From an uncultured Desulfobacteraceae bacterium (GTDB taxonomy: Bacteria; Desulfobacterota; Desulfobacteria; Desulfobacterales; UBA5852), in contig CAJXSL010000016.1 in assembly GCA_913060875.1 (NCBI GenBank), positions 78,412 through 142,411 on the forward strand: a stretch of DNA of 64,000 bases, written 5' to 3'. Position numbers and translations under genes: made by a program. Position 1 is the first letter of the stretch. Each line of letters starts with the position of its first letter. Under the pieces are notes generated by a model, which worked only from the letters and a program-made list of their open reading frames with translations, searched no databases and had not been told where the DNA came from. Below, piece by piece: positions 42,234 to 51,277 of the stretch.

Positions 42234-42592
42234 CTACAATCAAGCCGGCAGGTTTTTTTGATATCGTCTTTGTGAATACGATCGCACAAGGTGCAGTCCT
42301 TTTGCAGAAGGGCCAGCCGGTAGTAGCACCACCCGTGCACGCCGATGGCCCTGGGCCAGTAGGTGAGAATGTTTTCACAAAGGTCCGGATCACCGATTTT
42401 CTCGACTTCCTCCTGGTAGCACCAGGGGCCCGGGCGTTCTGTCTGGGCCTGGCATTTTTCATAGATGGGGTCTTCCCCGGCTGAAGCGATCGGCGCGGCT
42501 AAGAAGAAAAGCAGCAGCAGGGACAGCGGCAGACAGATCCGGGGCGATGTTGCCATAAGTAAAAATCTATTGGATGTTGATTTTAGGTTCAC
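42230..42592 (-). CDS. Small exported cysteine-rich protein
   Basis: A protein of up to 120 residues with a signal peptide (ICLPLSLLLLFFLAAPIASAG) and a mature part with eight cysteines: YEKCQAQTERPGPWCYQEEV, DPDLCENILTYWPRAIGVHGWCYYRLALLQKDCTLCDRI, KKTCRLDC. The spacing suggests disulfide-bonded helices. The frame opens with GTG at 42592, preceded by AAGGA, while ATG 42556 begins directly at the signal peptide; either is possible. Its TAG stop belongs to family C element C2. I do not recognise the family. Confidence 0.7.
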   Translation of the reverse strand: MNLKSTSNRFLLMATSPRICLPLSLLLLFFLAAPIASAGEDPIYEKCQAQTERPGPWCYQEEVEKIGDPDLCENILTYWPRAIGVHGWCYYRLALLQKDCTLCDRIHKDDIKKTCRLDCR

Positions 42593-42622
42593 TATCCTTT
42601 TTCCCCTTATTTAATTTGTCCC

Positions 42623-43093
42623 CTAATACTTCCCGGTCGGCGTATTGCTGACCGGCTTCGGATGGACCTTCCCCACGGGCTTGGGGGTCGGGTTCACTGG
42701 TTGGAGCAGCCGCCGCAAGGTGTCGGTGTCGTCCTTGTCGGGCCGTCCGCTGTCATCGGTATAATGGGTGAGGGTCATCACGATAAGACGGTTGCCGGAG
42801 AGATTGATGGTAAGATTGTGCCGGCAGGAATTGTTCTGGTAGCGCACGGTGAGGTGGCCATCGGCATGGGAACTGGCCGCGGCCCATCCCCAATCGTAGT
42901 CTTTTCTGGGGCGTTCAGGCCCCCAGGCATGAACATGGGCTTTGGAATCGACAACCTGGATATCGAGTTTGGTCACGGCGGGGCTGTCCGATCCGGATTT
43001 GATCCAGGTGCCGTTGTACTGATTGAGATTTGCAGCCGATGCATTGCCGATCAGAAAAAGCACGATTGCAGTGGTTAACAGGAGGTGTTTCAT
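42623..43093 (-). CDS. Exported hypothetical protein
   Basis: A 156-residue protein with a signal peptide (MKHLLLTTAIVLFLIGNASA) and a compact mature domain: LNQYNGTWIKSGSDSPAVTKLDIQV, HVHAWGPERP, WGWAAASSHADGHLTVRYQ and LIVMTLTHYTDDSGR, followed by a proline/lysine-rich tail (PTPKPVGKVHPKPV). The pattern suggests a small beta barrel of unknown function. AAAGGAG precedes the ATG. It lies in a run of minus-strand genes for exported proteins. Confidence 0.7.
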   Translation of the reverse strand: MKHLLLTTAIVLFLIGNASAANLNQYNGTWIKSGSDSPAVTKLDIQVVDSKAHVHAWGPERPRKDYDWGWAAASSHADGHLTVRYQNNSCRHNLTINLSGNRLIVMTLTHYTDDSGRPDKDDTDTLRRLLQPVNPTPKPVGKVHPKPVSNTPTGKY

Positions 43094-43274
43094 GATCGAT
43101 TCTCCTTTAAAAATATAAATTCACCGGTTGCGTTGAAACACACGGTTACCATGTTGCGACACAGCGATTGTTCCCCCGGTGGCGCTGGACCTCATGGTAG
43201 GTGTTATGCGCATGGTTTCTCCTTTTCACGGTTCGGTGGCTTGGTATTTCAATCTCTCCTGCTGCCGGAAACAT

Positions 43275-45488
43275 TCAGTTACAGTTTAGCTTCCTCTTGT
43301 CCTTGAACAATTCATTAAATTCGTTCTGGTATGCTTCGAGCTCCCTCGTTGCCATGTCATCGAGTGACTTGATGGGGCCCTTGCGGGTGTACTGGTCGAC
43401 ATGGGTCCTTTCATGTTTCAGGGCGGCTTCGAAACGGGCTCGCCCCGCCTCGTTGCCAAATTTTTTCTGCCAGCAAGCCAAAGCGCTATAGAGGTCCCGG
43501 GATAAGAGATTGCCGTTCTTGTCATAGATCTCTATTTTTACCGGGCTTCCCGTGCAGTGGTCCACAATGTTCGTGCTTCCCAGGGGATAGCCCCAATTGT
43601 TTTTGCTCCCGTCAAGGTTTTGGTTTGCATGGGCGGACATGTTGGTTTCGGCTTGGGTGCTGTCGAGCTGTTCGCTTTGGCAGAGCGCTTTATCGCCATC
43701 ATAGAAAAGATCATCCGCCTCCAAAGGCGTTTCACGGGATTCCGGATAAGGGGCGACGTTTTCCCCTTCAGCCGACGACGCGTCGGAAACCTGATCGAAA
43801 AAATCCGCATTGCCATTGCGGGCGTCGATAACGGCGTTTTCGACGGCTTTCTGGTACATTGCCATTTTTGTCCCGAGATCGTAGTTTTGTTTGTCAACGT
43901 ATTCCCGGATCGAGGTATTCTCGTAGGCTGCCCGGACGACGCTAATGAAATTCATCCTATCCTGCAGGATCTCGCAGGGGTCTTCATCCCCGTCATCCGT
44001 CGTGAGAGGATCTTCCTGGGGGTGGGATGTCGGATCGTTTTCCGATAGCTGCCAACTCAGCGAATAGGTCACGTTCATGTTGCCGCCGGCCGGGGGTTTC
44101 AAGGGCTTCTGGTTCTGGGTGGCGGCGATTTCCAGTATCGAGATACCCAGGGACGGCGGGCATAATCCCTGGTCGTCCGCCTGCCAGTTGCGGGATCCGG
44201 CAAGGTGTCCGGAGGCCTCAGGTTCCACCTGGATACCGATGAGACATCCCGGGAAAGCCCTATCCACAGGGGTATAGGTGCAACTCTCTTTTCCCGATTC
44301 TTTTTTTCGTCCGGGGATTCGCTTTTCGTTTTTCGCCGGCGCCAAAATCAATTCGTAATAATCCGGCAGCGGCGAGGCGCTTTTGAACGCCGATAAAAAT
44401 CGCTGCTTGTCCGCTGAAAGATTCTGGAGGTTTGGTGCGGCCATGGAGGCGTAGCGATGCATCTTGAACATCCCCTTGTCGGATAGCGGCAACTTCCCAA
44501 CGTCATGATATGCAACGATCAGGGGGTCCTGGCAGTGGCCGGATGGTATGGGCTTCAGGCGTATGCGTTTTTCATCGTAAACATAGGACACACTGCCGCC
44601 TTCGGCCCTGTAAGTCCGCGCGGGTTGAAAGGCGCCGTAGCCGCCCTGGACGGTGGGGCTGGCTTCTTCCCACAGTTTCATGTGCCCTTTGAGGTGCAGG
44701 CTGATCGATCCCGAATACCTATATTCATCCGGATCGGTCACCTGCCAGCGGACGGTGGCCCGGATAAGGGCGTAAAGACTGTCCGGCAGATCGTCGTGGA
44801 TATCGAAGGCGCTTTCCGACGGGAAGGCGTCGTCCGAAGAAGGGACCTCCGTTTCCGGTTCGTCATCCTTGGGGGGGGACGGATCATCCGGCGGATTGCC
44901 GCCGTTCCCTTTTCCAGGGGGAGATCCGGATCCGCTGCGTTCCGGGAATTGGTAGCGGCGAACCAATTCACCCTTCGTGATGGGCGTTCCCTCGATGGTG
45001 ACGTCGCGGCCGGGGGGTATCTTTTTTTCTTTGGGGGCGGCCACAGGTTTAGTGGCGTTTTGATGGCGCTGGATCGTTTGCGGATCCAAGGCCTTCTCGA
45101 TGGACGACTTCAGGACGACGGACAGGGTAACATGGGTCCGGTCGCCTTTGCTTTTTGCCTGGACTGTTATCATGTCCCCCTGGCGCATCAGCATCAGGAC
45201 GCAGGCTTTGTCATTGGACATGACCTGCCCGGCCGGCCATCCCTTGGCCTGCATGGCCTGATGGTAGAATGCGACGGCTTCCGACGGCGAAACACCGACC
45301 TCGAACTCGAAACGCCCCGAACCTTCGAATTGCTTTTCCTTCAGGACGGTGGCCCCCTCAATCAGGGGGATGGCGTTTCCCAGAACGGACGGCTCTTGGG
45401 ATGGCGCCGGTTGGGCCAACAAGACGATCGTAAGGGCAACAGCGGCTTTTATGAAGACGCTTATCAAGGGCTTTGGATAGGGCGTCAT
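43275..45488 (-). CDS. Large exported protein with C-terminal HExxH motif
   Basis: A 737-residue protein with a signal peptide (about 1-30). Residues 35-130 (AIPLIEGATVLKEKQFEGSG, SPSEAVAFYHQAMQAKGW) form a small domain seen in exported proteins. A Pro/Asp/Gly-rich disordered stretch follows (GKGNGGNPPDDPSPP), then a long middle region. Near the C-terminus, HERTH (about 692-696) with a following RELEAY fits a zinc-metallopeptidase HExxH plus a downstream glutamate, although no complete peptidase family is recognised. The ATG at 45488 overlaps the stop of the small upstream gene by 4 bases (ATGA) and has AAAGGTG 9 bases upstream. It belongs with the von Willebrand A gene upstream. Confidence 0.75.
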   Translation of the reverse strand: MTPYPKPLISVFIKAAVALTIVLLAQPAPSQEPSVLGNAIPLIEGATVLKEKQFEGSGRFEFEVGVSPSEAVAFYHQAMQAKGWPAGQVMSNDKACVLMLMRQGDMITVQAKSKGDRTHVTLSVVLKSSIEKALDPQTIQRHQNATKPVAAPKEKKIPPGRDVTIEGTPITKGELVRRYQFPERSGSGSPPGKGNGGNPPDDPSPPKDDEPETEVPSSDDAFPSESAFDIHDDLPDSLYALIRATVRWQVTDPDEYRYSGSISLHLKGHMKLWEEASPTVQGGYGAFQPARTYRAEGGSVSYVYDEKRIRLKPIPSGHCQDPLIVAYHDVGKLPLSDKGMFKMHRYASMAAPNLQNLSADKQRFLSAFKSASPLPDYYELILAPAKNEKRIPGRKKESGKESCTYTPVDRAFPGCLIGIQVEPEASGHLAGSRNWQADDQGLCPPSLGISILEIAATQNQKPLKPPAGGNMNVTYSLSWQLSENDPTSHPQEDPLTTDDGDEDPCEILQDRMNFISVVRAAYENTSIREYVDKQNYDLGTKMAMYQKAVENAVIDARNGNADFFDQVSDASSAEGENVAPYPESRETPLEADDLFYDGDKALCQSEQLDSTQAETNMSAHANQNLDGSKNNWGYPLGSTNIVDHCTGSPVKIEIYDKNGNLLSRDLYSALACWQKKFGNEAGRARFEAALKHERTHVDQYTRKGPIKSLDDMATRELEAYQNEFNELFKDKRKLNCN

Positions 45489-45649
45489 GGCGTTGGCACC
45501 TTTTGCTTGTCTTTCAAATAGGATCTCAAGCACAAAACACCGGCAGCGAAGAAAACAAGCCCGACCATGAAAACGATAAGGGAATTCCATAGAATGAGAA
45601 TGTTCTTCTTTTCTTTGTTCGGGCTTCCCAAAGATAGCGTGGGTTTCAT
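45485..45649 (-). CDS. Small single-pass membrane protein (54 residues)
   Basis: This short gene is squeezed between the von Willebrand A protein gene (4 bases upstream) and the large HERTH protein gene (overlapping stop/start ATGA). The product has a basic N-terminus (SPNKEKKN), one membrane helix (ILWNSLIVFMVGLVFFAAGVL) and a short basic tail. Its tight placement suggests it is real and co-translated; its role may be to anchor or assemble the two exported neighbours. Confidence 0.7.
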   Translation of the reverse strand: MKPTLSLGSPNKEKKNILILWNSLIVFMVGLVFFAAGVLCLRSYLKDKQKVPTP

Positions 45650-45653
45650 TTGA

Positions 45654-47702
45654 TTATTCCGATATTGGGAAGGCCACCGTAATGGTTTCGGACGCCCCTG
45701 CCGCGATGTGGACAGGATCGAAAACGGCCACCTGTTTCTGGTCCCGGCTATTGGTGACACGTACGGTAAACTCGCCTTCCGGCAGGGTGACTTGACGGGT
45801 GCCATTTTTAGGCCAGTTGCTCCAGTTTTTGAAAACCTGTTGGCCCTCAGCATCCTTGATTTGGATCGGTGTCGCGAAGGGCTTGCCTTCGAGGGTCACA
45901 TTGATGGTCAAGTCGCCGGCGAAAAATTCGACGGCTTTTTCGATGGTGCTCCCCGGCGCTATCGCCAGGTCCTCCAGGACGACAACCGGCTTGCCGGCAA
46001 TCTTGCTGGCCCATGTGTCAACGCGGTAGGTGCCCGGCATGAGACGTATTTTTACCTGGCCGGCCGATGGGCTGGCCATCTGGTTGTTAAAATGCTTTTT
46101 TTCTCCCTGGCGATAAAAGAAAACATTGCCCCGGAACGGCTTGCCGTTCAGCAGCGTGGTGATGATCAGGGTGCCGTCTGAAAAGTCCGCGGTGCGTTCC
46201 ACGATCTCACCGGCCGTGATGACGATGTCTTTCAGGTGGACTGTCGGGCTTTGGCCCCCGCTCACCCCGCTGTCCTTGAGCTCGGCCTGATATGTGCCGG
46301 GTTCCAGCCGGATCTCGACGGTTCCGGTTTTGCCGGAGGTGCTGGCAGGCGTCCAGCGTTTGCCGCTTTCCTGGTGGGTCAGGGTGACAAAAGTGTGGAA
46401 GGGTTTGTCATTTTTGGTAGCCGTTACCTTGAGGATACCATAGGGCGGGGTGGATTTTTGCACCACCTCCTGGGCCGCGGCCAGGAATTCGCCGGCATTG
46501 CCGGCCGTGTAGTACTGCCCGCCGCCTTCACGGGCCATGCATTCGAGTTCCTGCTTTTCCTCCTCGGTGACATCGAACCCGATGACGTGCATGACAAACT
46601 GGATGCCGGCGGCCTTCAAATCTTTCACAAGACCGCAGGGATCCGGGTCGCAAGTTTCCTTGCCGTCGGAGACCAGGATGATGGTGGTCGTATCTTCCAA
46701 GTGTTTGATGCGCTCGGCGGTCAGCCGCACCGACCGGCTTATGGGGGTCTTGCCCCTGGGGCTCAAGGCCTGGATCCGCTTCGCCATTTTGTTCTTGTCC
46801 AGCGGGCCCAGGGGAATCAGCTCTTCCACGTCGTTGCAGTCGCCCTTGCGGCGGTGGCCGTAGGCCACCAGCCCCACCACGGCATCATCCGGCAGTTCCA
46901 TCACCAGGTCGGTGAGCACCTCTTTCGCTATGGCGATTTTAGCCTGGCCTTCCACCTGGCCCCACATGGAGCCGGACGCATCCAGGATAAAAACAATGTT
47001 TCCGGTAGCCTCAGGAGAAGGGGAGTCCGTTGGGCTAGGCGCCTGGGACTTGGTGTCGGCGGCGGCAACAGTCGTTGCTGTTGCTTGTTTCTCCGCCCCC
47101 CCGGCTTTCCCAGGGACAGATGCCGGCTGATAGCCCTCCGGTATCTGGAAGAGATCCGGATCGACCGGGCCCTCCTTGATGTTGCGCAGTTCCAAAACCG
47201 GGTTGGTATTGAGTCCGAAGCGCTCTTCGCGCACGATGTGATTCAGCGTTCTGGCGGTCCATACCTTGGCGGCCGGCGCGGATTTGCCGGCGACGGTGTA
47301 AATGGTTGTTTCACAGGCGTATCCGTTGATGGCCTCGTCTGGTCCCGGGGCGGCGGCCATGCCCTTGCGGGTCAAGGGCCAGCCCACCAGGGGGTTCATC
47401 ATGGCTGTTTTTTCGATGTCAGTAATTTCCACATATTGTTTCTGCTGGGGGTTGAGACCCCATGTGACACCGGTTTCCTGGTTCACAATGGAAGGGAAGG
47501 GCGGAACCGTTATTGGTCCTGTAACTTTTTGTATGCGGTAAAAGGGTGTTTTGACATGAAGTTGATAGAGGCTGTCGACGCCCTGGCCGGTCACGGTAAT
47601 CTCAGCAGAAAATTCAGATGCGACCGCTCCCGCCGCAATGAAGAGAAGGGGCGTTAGCGCAATCAGGACCAGAACCCGACGGATGGCGCAGGGGCTGCTC
47701 AT
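45654..47702 (-). CDS. Exported von Willebrand factor A domain protein
   Basis: A 682-residue exported protein. The signal peptide ends near GAVASE. An N-terminal domain (about 30-200) resembles DUF4412 (YQLHVKTPFYRIQKV). The vWA domain (about 235-410) has a full metal-ion-dependent adhesion site: DASGSM (DxSxS), a threonine in RGKTPISRSV and an aspartate in LVSDGKETC. Three or four beta-sandwich repeats follow, each with a 'G-x-Y-x-V' type strand (GTYQAELKDSG, GTYRVDTWASK, GEFTVRVTNSR). It probably binds proteins in the periplasm or at the cell surface. The start at 47702 follows AAAGGA. Two genes follow in the same transcript. Confidence 0.88.
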   Translation of the reverse strand: MSSPCAIRRVLVLIALTPLLFIAAGAVASEFSAEITVTGQGVDSLYQLHVKTPFYRIQKVTGPITVPPFPSIVNQETGVTWGLNPQQKQYVEITDIEKTAMMNPLVGWPLTRKGMAAAPGPDEAINGYACETTIYTVAGKSAPAAKVWTARTLNHIVREERFGLNTNPVLELRNIKEGPVDPDLFQIPEGYQPASVPGKAGGAEKQATATTVAAADTKSQAPSPTDSPSPEATGNIVFILDASGSMWGQVEGQAKIAIAKEVLTDLVMELPDDAVVGLVAYGHRRKGDCNDVEELIPLGPLDKNKMAKRIQALSPRGKTPISRSVRLTAERIKHLEDTTTIILVSDGKETCDPDPCGLVKDLKAAGIQFVMHVIGFDVTEEEKQELECMAREGGGQYYTAGNAGEFLAAAQEVVQKSTPPYGILKVTATKNDKPFHTFVTLTHQESGKRWTPASTSGKTGTVEIRLEPGTYQAELKDSGVSGGQSPTVHLKDIVITAGEIVERTADFSDGTLIITTLLNGKPFRGNVFFYRQGEKKHFNNQMASPSAGQVKIRLMPGTYRVDTWASKIAGKPVVVLEDLAIAPGSTIEKAVEFFAGDLTINVTLEGKPFATPIQIKDAEGQQVFKNWSNWPKNGTRQVTLPEGEFTVRVTNSRDQKQVAVFDPVHIAAGASETITVAFPISE

Positions 47703-48228
47703 ATGCGTTTCCTTTCTAAGAGAGAAGGGGATTGGGGGAAAGCCGTTCGGCATGTCCGGATCGGCTGGAACGATCATCGCCGAAATGCGCCGGATGGCTC
47801 TGAAGAAAAGCGCCCATGGCGTTTGGGGCATGGCATTCTCCCATTCTGGCAAGTGGCGAACAGGATATTGCCCGGCGTGTAAAGGAGATGGTGGTGCCGT
47901 TATACGGCTGAAGCGGAGGATCAGCAGCCGGGAAATAAAAAACCCCGAGGTTTCAGGTGAAATCCCGGGGTCGCGTGAATATCGGCAGAGGAGAAGCTGC
48001 GAACATGGCATTTATCTCCACGATTTATTTTAAGCTTATACTAATGGAGAATATACTCAAAAGATGGGCAATGTCAATAATGATTTTCGATAGGCAAGGG
48101 CGGCTTAAAAATGTAAATTTTTTATAAATACGATCGTTTTAACGGCATGTGCGCCAGGGTGCCGACGGATTCCAAATGATCATGCCAAGCGTTCGTTTTA
48201 CCGGCGTGGACGGAAAAAAGTCGTTACT
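47703..48228. other. Gene-free stretch with a terminator
   Basis: About 525 bases. It holds the minus-strand terminator at 47932-47971. The AT-rich stretch 48010-48150 shows no clear promoter boxes. Confidence 0.5.
47932..47971 (-). terminator. Rho-independent terminator (minus strand)
   Basis: The hairpin ACCCCGAGGTTTCA/TGAAATCCCGGGGT (47942-47971, two imperfect pairs) is followed on the minus strand by TTTTTTATTT. It ends transcription from the AP-endonuclease-like gene upstream and isolates the vWA operon. Confidence 0.75.
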
Positions 48229-49029
48229 TCAGGGCTGTTGCGGCTGCTTCACCATGGCCTTCATCATGACCGCATCTTCAAAGGGTTTGGGGGACTCGTT
48301 GATCAGGGTGACCTGCTTGCCGTGCCGAATGAGGGCTTCCAGCAGGGGGCGGAAGTGGCCGGGCCGGGTGCGGATGTGTTTTTTTTCGCCCTTGGCCGTG
48401 TATTCGATGCCCGAGAAGTGGGCATGGAAGCTCTCGGGCAGCAGGGGCATGACCGCGTCGTAATCGATGACGCCCTGGTTGCGGGCGTAGAGGTGGGCGA
48501 AATCCACGGTGATGCCGCAGCCGGTGTCCTGCATGAGTTCCAGCAGTTCTTCGGTGGACCCGAACTGGGAGGGCTTGCCGGTGATTTCGGGGCACAGGGC
48601 GACCTGCCAGCCGGTCTTGCGGATGTGGTCCTGGAGATCCAGGATTTCCCGGCGGATCAGCCGGTAGGTCTCCCGTGAGGTGCGTTTCTGGTAGAAGCCG
48701 GCATGGAAGACCACATTGCGGGCGCCCATCAGGTGGGCCCGGTGGCAGCTGTCCAGGATGCGCTGGCGGCTGGCTTCGATTTTTGCGTCTTCATAGGAGG
48801 CCAGGTTGATATAGTAGGGGGCATGCACCGAAAGGATAAGGCCCAGTTCGTGGGCCCGCGCCCCCACGGTTTCCGCCATTTCCGGCTTCATGCGCACCCC
48901 GTAGGTAAATTCGATCTCCATGCAGTCCAGCTTCAGCCGGGCTGCTTCGTCCAACCCCTTCAGATGCCCTTTCCCGCCGCTGCCCGCCGGCCCGATCAGA
49001 ATGGATGCTTTTTTAGGCGTATCTTTCAT
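48229..49029 (-). CDS. TIM-barrel AP-endonuclease-2 family protein (endonuclease IV / sugar isomerase-like)
   Basis: A 266-residue protein of the xylose isomerase-like TIM barrel family. Conserved segments are LKLDCMEIEFTYGVRM, LILSVHAPYYINLAS, ARNVVFHAGFY, ALCPEITGKPSQFGS, GITVDFAHLYARNQG and FHAHFSGIEYTAKGEKKH. These match the archaeal and bacterial deoxyribonuclease IV-like group, which cleaves abasic sites with bound zinc; the histidine and glutamate ligands are present. The start at 49029 is the ATG before KDTPKKASILIG; there is no strong ribosome site. A terminator lies about 260 bases downstream. Confidence 0.85.
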   Translation of the reverse strand: MKDTPKKASILIGPAGSGGKGHLKGLDEAARLKLDCMEIEFTYGVRMKPEMAETVGARAHELGLILSVHAPYYINLASYEDAKIEASRQRILDSCHRAHLMGARNVVFHAGFYQKRTSRETYRLIRREILDLQDHIRKTGWQVALCPEITGKPSQFGSTEELLELMQDTGCGITVDFAHLYARNQGVIDYDAVMPLLPESFHAHFSGIEYTAKGEKKHIRTRPGHFRPLLEALIRHGKQVTLINESPKPFEDAVMMKAMVKQPQQP

Positions 49030-49109
49030 GGCGGCGACCCTATCGAAACCCGGGAAGCAAGACAACACCAATATCCAACACGATATCGATTACCTATAAT
49101 TTAAAGTCA

Positions 49110-49232
49110 GACGGTTTTATAAATCGTTCAAGACCAAGGCGTGCAAATTCCGAGGAACGAAGCGTACTGTTGTACGCTGCAGTGACGAGGGGTGCAGCAC
49201 AACGCAGATATTGGGCGATTTATAAAACCGTC
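49110..49232. repeat. Family B inverted-repeat element, complete copy B2
   Basis: 123 bases bounded by perfect 17-base inverted repeats, GACGGTTTTATAAATCG and its complement. The centre has GCGTAC-TGTT-GTACGC. It lies between the AP-endonuclease-like gene and the GntR gene. Confidence 0.85.
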
Positions 49233-49241
49233 TTATTTGTC

Positions 49242-49270
49242 TTGACAACTTTACCAATTATGGCTAAACA
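49242..49270 (+). promoter_or_regulatory. Candidate sigma70 promoter for the GntR-trpBA operon
   Basis: TTGACA at 49242-49247, 17 bases, then TAAACA at 49265-49270. It lies 40 bases before the GntR start, just outside repeat B2. Confidence 0.4.
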
Positions 49271-49309
49271 CCCAACCATGTTCCATACGCAGGAAGGGCG
49301 AATGATCCC

Positions 49310-50041
49310 ATGCTGAATACCCAATCTCCCATACCGCTCTACCACCAGCTGGCGGATTTGCTGACGGCCCGGATACGGGCCGGTGAATATGGCGTCGGGG
49401 ACCGGATCCCATCGGAACATCAGCTGGCGGCCGCTTTCGGCATTGGACGGCCCACGGTCCGGCAGGCCATCGACGTGCTGGTGCGGCGGCGCATGCTGGT
49501 GCGCCGGCGGGGATCCGGCACCTACGTGGCCGAGGCGGATCACGAGGTGGACCTGTTTTCCCTGGCCGGCACCACATCGGCCTTCCAGGGCCAGGGCCTG
49601 ACCGTGGACACCCGGGTGCGGCGCCAAATCAAGCGGGTTGTGGTCAAAGGCGACAGCGACAACCCCTTTGACGGCGGCGAGGCATTTTTCTTTTCCCGGC
49701 GCAGTCTGGTGGACGAGGTCCCCGTGCTGATCGAAGACCTCTACATGCACCCTGAACTTTTCGACGGCATCGACCGGTTGGATCTGGAAGGCCGTTCCAT
49801 AGCCGCCATAGCGGCCGAGCGCTACTACATGCGCCCCACCAACGGGCGGCAGACCTTTCGCATTGCCTATTTGCAGGATGCCCGGGCCCGGGATCTCGGT
49901 GTGGCGGCATCCACCCCGGTTCTGGCCGTCAAGCGGTACCTGAATTTTCCCCAGGCGGAAAACGCCATTTATGCCGAGCTTTTCTGCCGCACGGACCAGT
50001 TTGTCTTTTCCCAGACCATCGGAGGACTGGCGGATGAATAA
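49310..50041 (+). CDS. GntR-family (HutC/UTRA) transcriptional regulator
   Basis: A 243-residue regulator. The N-terminal winged helix is typical (LYHQLADLLTARIRAGEYGVGDRIPSEHQLA and GIGRPTVRQAIDVLVRRRMLVRRRGSGTYVA). The C-terminal UTRA effector domain has FFFSRRSLVDEVPVLIEDLYMHPELF and VLAVKRYLNF. HutC-type regulators usually sense small metabolites. Its stop overlaps the trpB start by 8 bases, so it likely controls its own operon in response to an indole, tryptophan or another amino-acid-related effector; the effector is inference. Confidence 0.9.
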   Translation: MLNTQSPIPLYHQLADLLTARIRAGEYGVGDRIPSEHQLAAAFGIGRPTVRQAIDVLVRRRMLVRRRGSGTYVAEADHEVDLFSLAGTTSAFQGQGLTVDTRVRRQIKRVVVKGDSDNPFDGGEAFFFSRRSLVDEVPVLIEDLYMHPELFDGIDRLDLEGRSIAAIAAERYYMRPTNGRQTFRIAYLQDARARDLGVAASTPVLAVKRYLNFPQAENAIYAELFCRTDQFVFSQTIGGLADE

Positions 50042-51260
50042 AAAAGGATATTTCGCGGATTTCGGCGGGGCCTTCCTCCCGGAAATCCTGGTGGCAACCT
50101 TTGACGAGCTGACCGCGGCCTACGAGAGTGCCAAGGCCGATCCGGCCTTCTGGCAGGAATACGAGAACCTGATGTCATCTTATTCCTGCCGGCCCACGCC
50201 CCTGACCCTGGCGGAGAACCTGACCCGCCACTTCGGCGGAGCCCGGATCTATGTCAAGCGGGAGGATCTCAACCACACCGGTGCCCACAAGGCCAACAAC
50301 GTCATGGGGCAGGGCCTGCTGGTCAAACGCATGGGCAAAAAGCGGGTCATTGCCGAAACCGGCGCCGGCCAGCACGGCGTGGCTACGGCCACCATGGCGG
50401 CCCGTTTCGGTTTCGACTGCACCATTTATATGGGCGAGGTGGACGTGGAACGCCAGCGTCCGAATGTCTTCTGGATGGAGCAGCTGGGGGCCGAAGTGGT
50501 GCCGGTCAAGGACGGCACGCGCATCCTCAAAGACGCCATCAACGAGGCTTTTCGCGACTGGGTCTCCAACATGGACAACACCCACTATGTGCTGGGGACG
50601 GCCTGCGGGCCGCATCCTTTTCCCGAGATGGTGGCCTGGTTCCAGTCCATCATCGGCCGGGAGGCCCGGGCCCAGGTGCTGGAGCGTGAAGGGAAATTGC
50701 CCCGGCGTATTTATGCCTGTGTGGGGGGCGGTTCCAACGCCATGGGAATCTTCGGCGGTTTTATGGACGACCCGGTGGAACTGGTAGGGGTCGAAGCAGG
50801 CGGGCGGGGCCTGGATACCGGGGCGCACGCCTCGCGATTGTGCTCGGACGACGCCGCCATCGGCGTGGCCCAGGGCTACAAGACCTACTTCCTCCAGAAT
50901 GCCGAGGGCCAGATGCAGGAGACCCACAGCATCGCTGCCGGGCTGGACTATGTGGGGGTCTCCCCCATCCTGTCCCACCTCAGGGAAGAAGGGCGCGCAC
51001 GTTTTACGGCGGCCACGGACCGGGAAGTGGTGGCGGCCATGCGCCTGACGATTCGCAAGGAAGGGCTGATCCCGGCCCTGGAGTCGGCCCACGCCTTTGT
51101 CCAGGCCTTCAAGGACGCCCCGGATATGTCCCCCGAAGACTGCCTCATCATCAACCAGTCGGGCCGGGGGGACAAGGACATCTTCACGGTGGCGGACGCT
51201 TTCGAGGATCCTGGTTGGCGCGAATTCATCATCCGTAAAGCGGAACAGTATCAAACGTGA
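50034..51260 (+). CDS. trpB: Tryptophan synthase beta chain
   Basis: A 408-residue pyridoxal-phosphate enzyme that joins indole and serine. The PLP lysine is in NHTGAHKANN, the active-site glutamate in AETGAGQHGVA and the phosphate-binding loop is GGGSNAMG. The length and sequence are of the normal TrpB1 type. The ATG at 50034 begins the standard N-terminus (KKGYFADFGGAFLPEIL) and overlaps the GntR gene by 8 bases. The rest of the trp operon is not in this window, so this is a separate trpBA unit under a GntR regulator. Confidence 0.96.
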   Translation: MNKKGYFADFGGAFLPEILVATFDELTAAYESAKADPAFWQEYENLMSSYSCRPTPLTLAENLTRHFGGARIYVKREDLNHTGAHKANNVMGQGLLVKRMGKKRVIAETGAGQHGVATATMAARFGFDCTIYMGEVDVERQRPNVFWMEQLGAEVVPVKDGTRILKDAINEAFRDWVSNMDNTHYVLGTACGPHPFPEMVAWFQSIIGREARAQVLEREGKLPRRIYACVGGGSNAMGIFGGFMDDPVELVGVEAGGRGLDTGAHASRLCSDDAAIGVAQGYKTYFLQNAEGQMQETHSIAAGLDYVGVSPILSHLREEGRARFTAATDREVVAAMRLTIRKEGLIPALESAHAFVQAFKDAPDMSPEDCLIINQSGRGDKDIFTVADAFEDPGWREFIIRKAEQYQT

Positions 51261-51277
51261 CTTGGGAAGAGGCGAAC

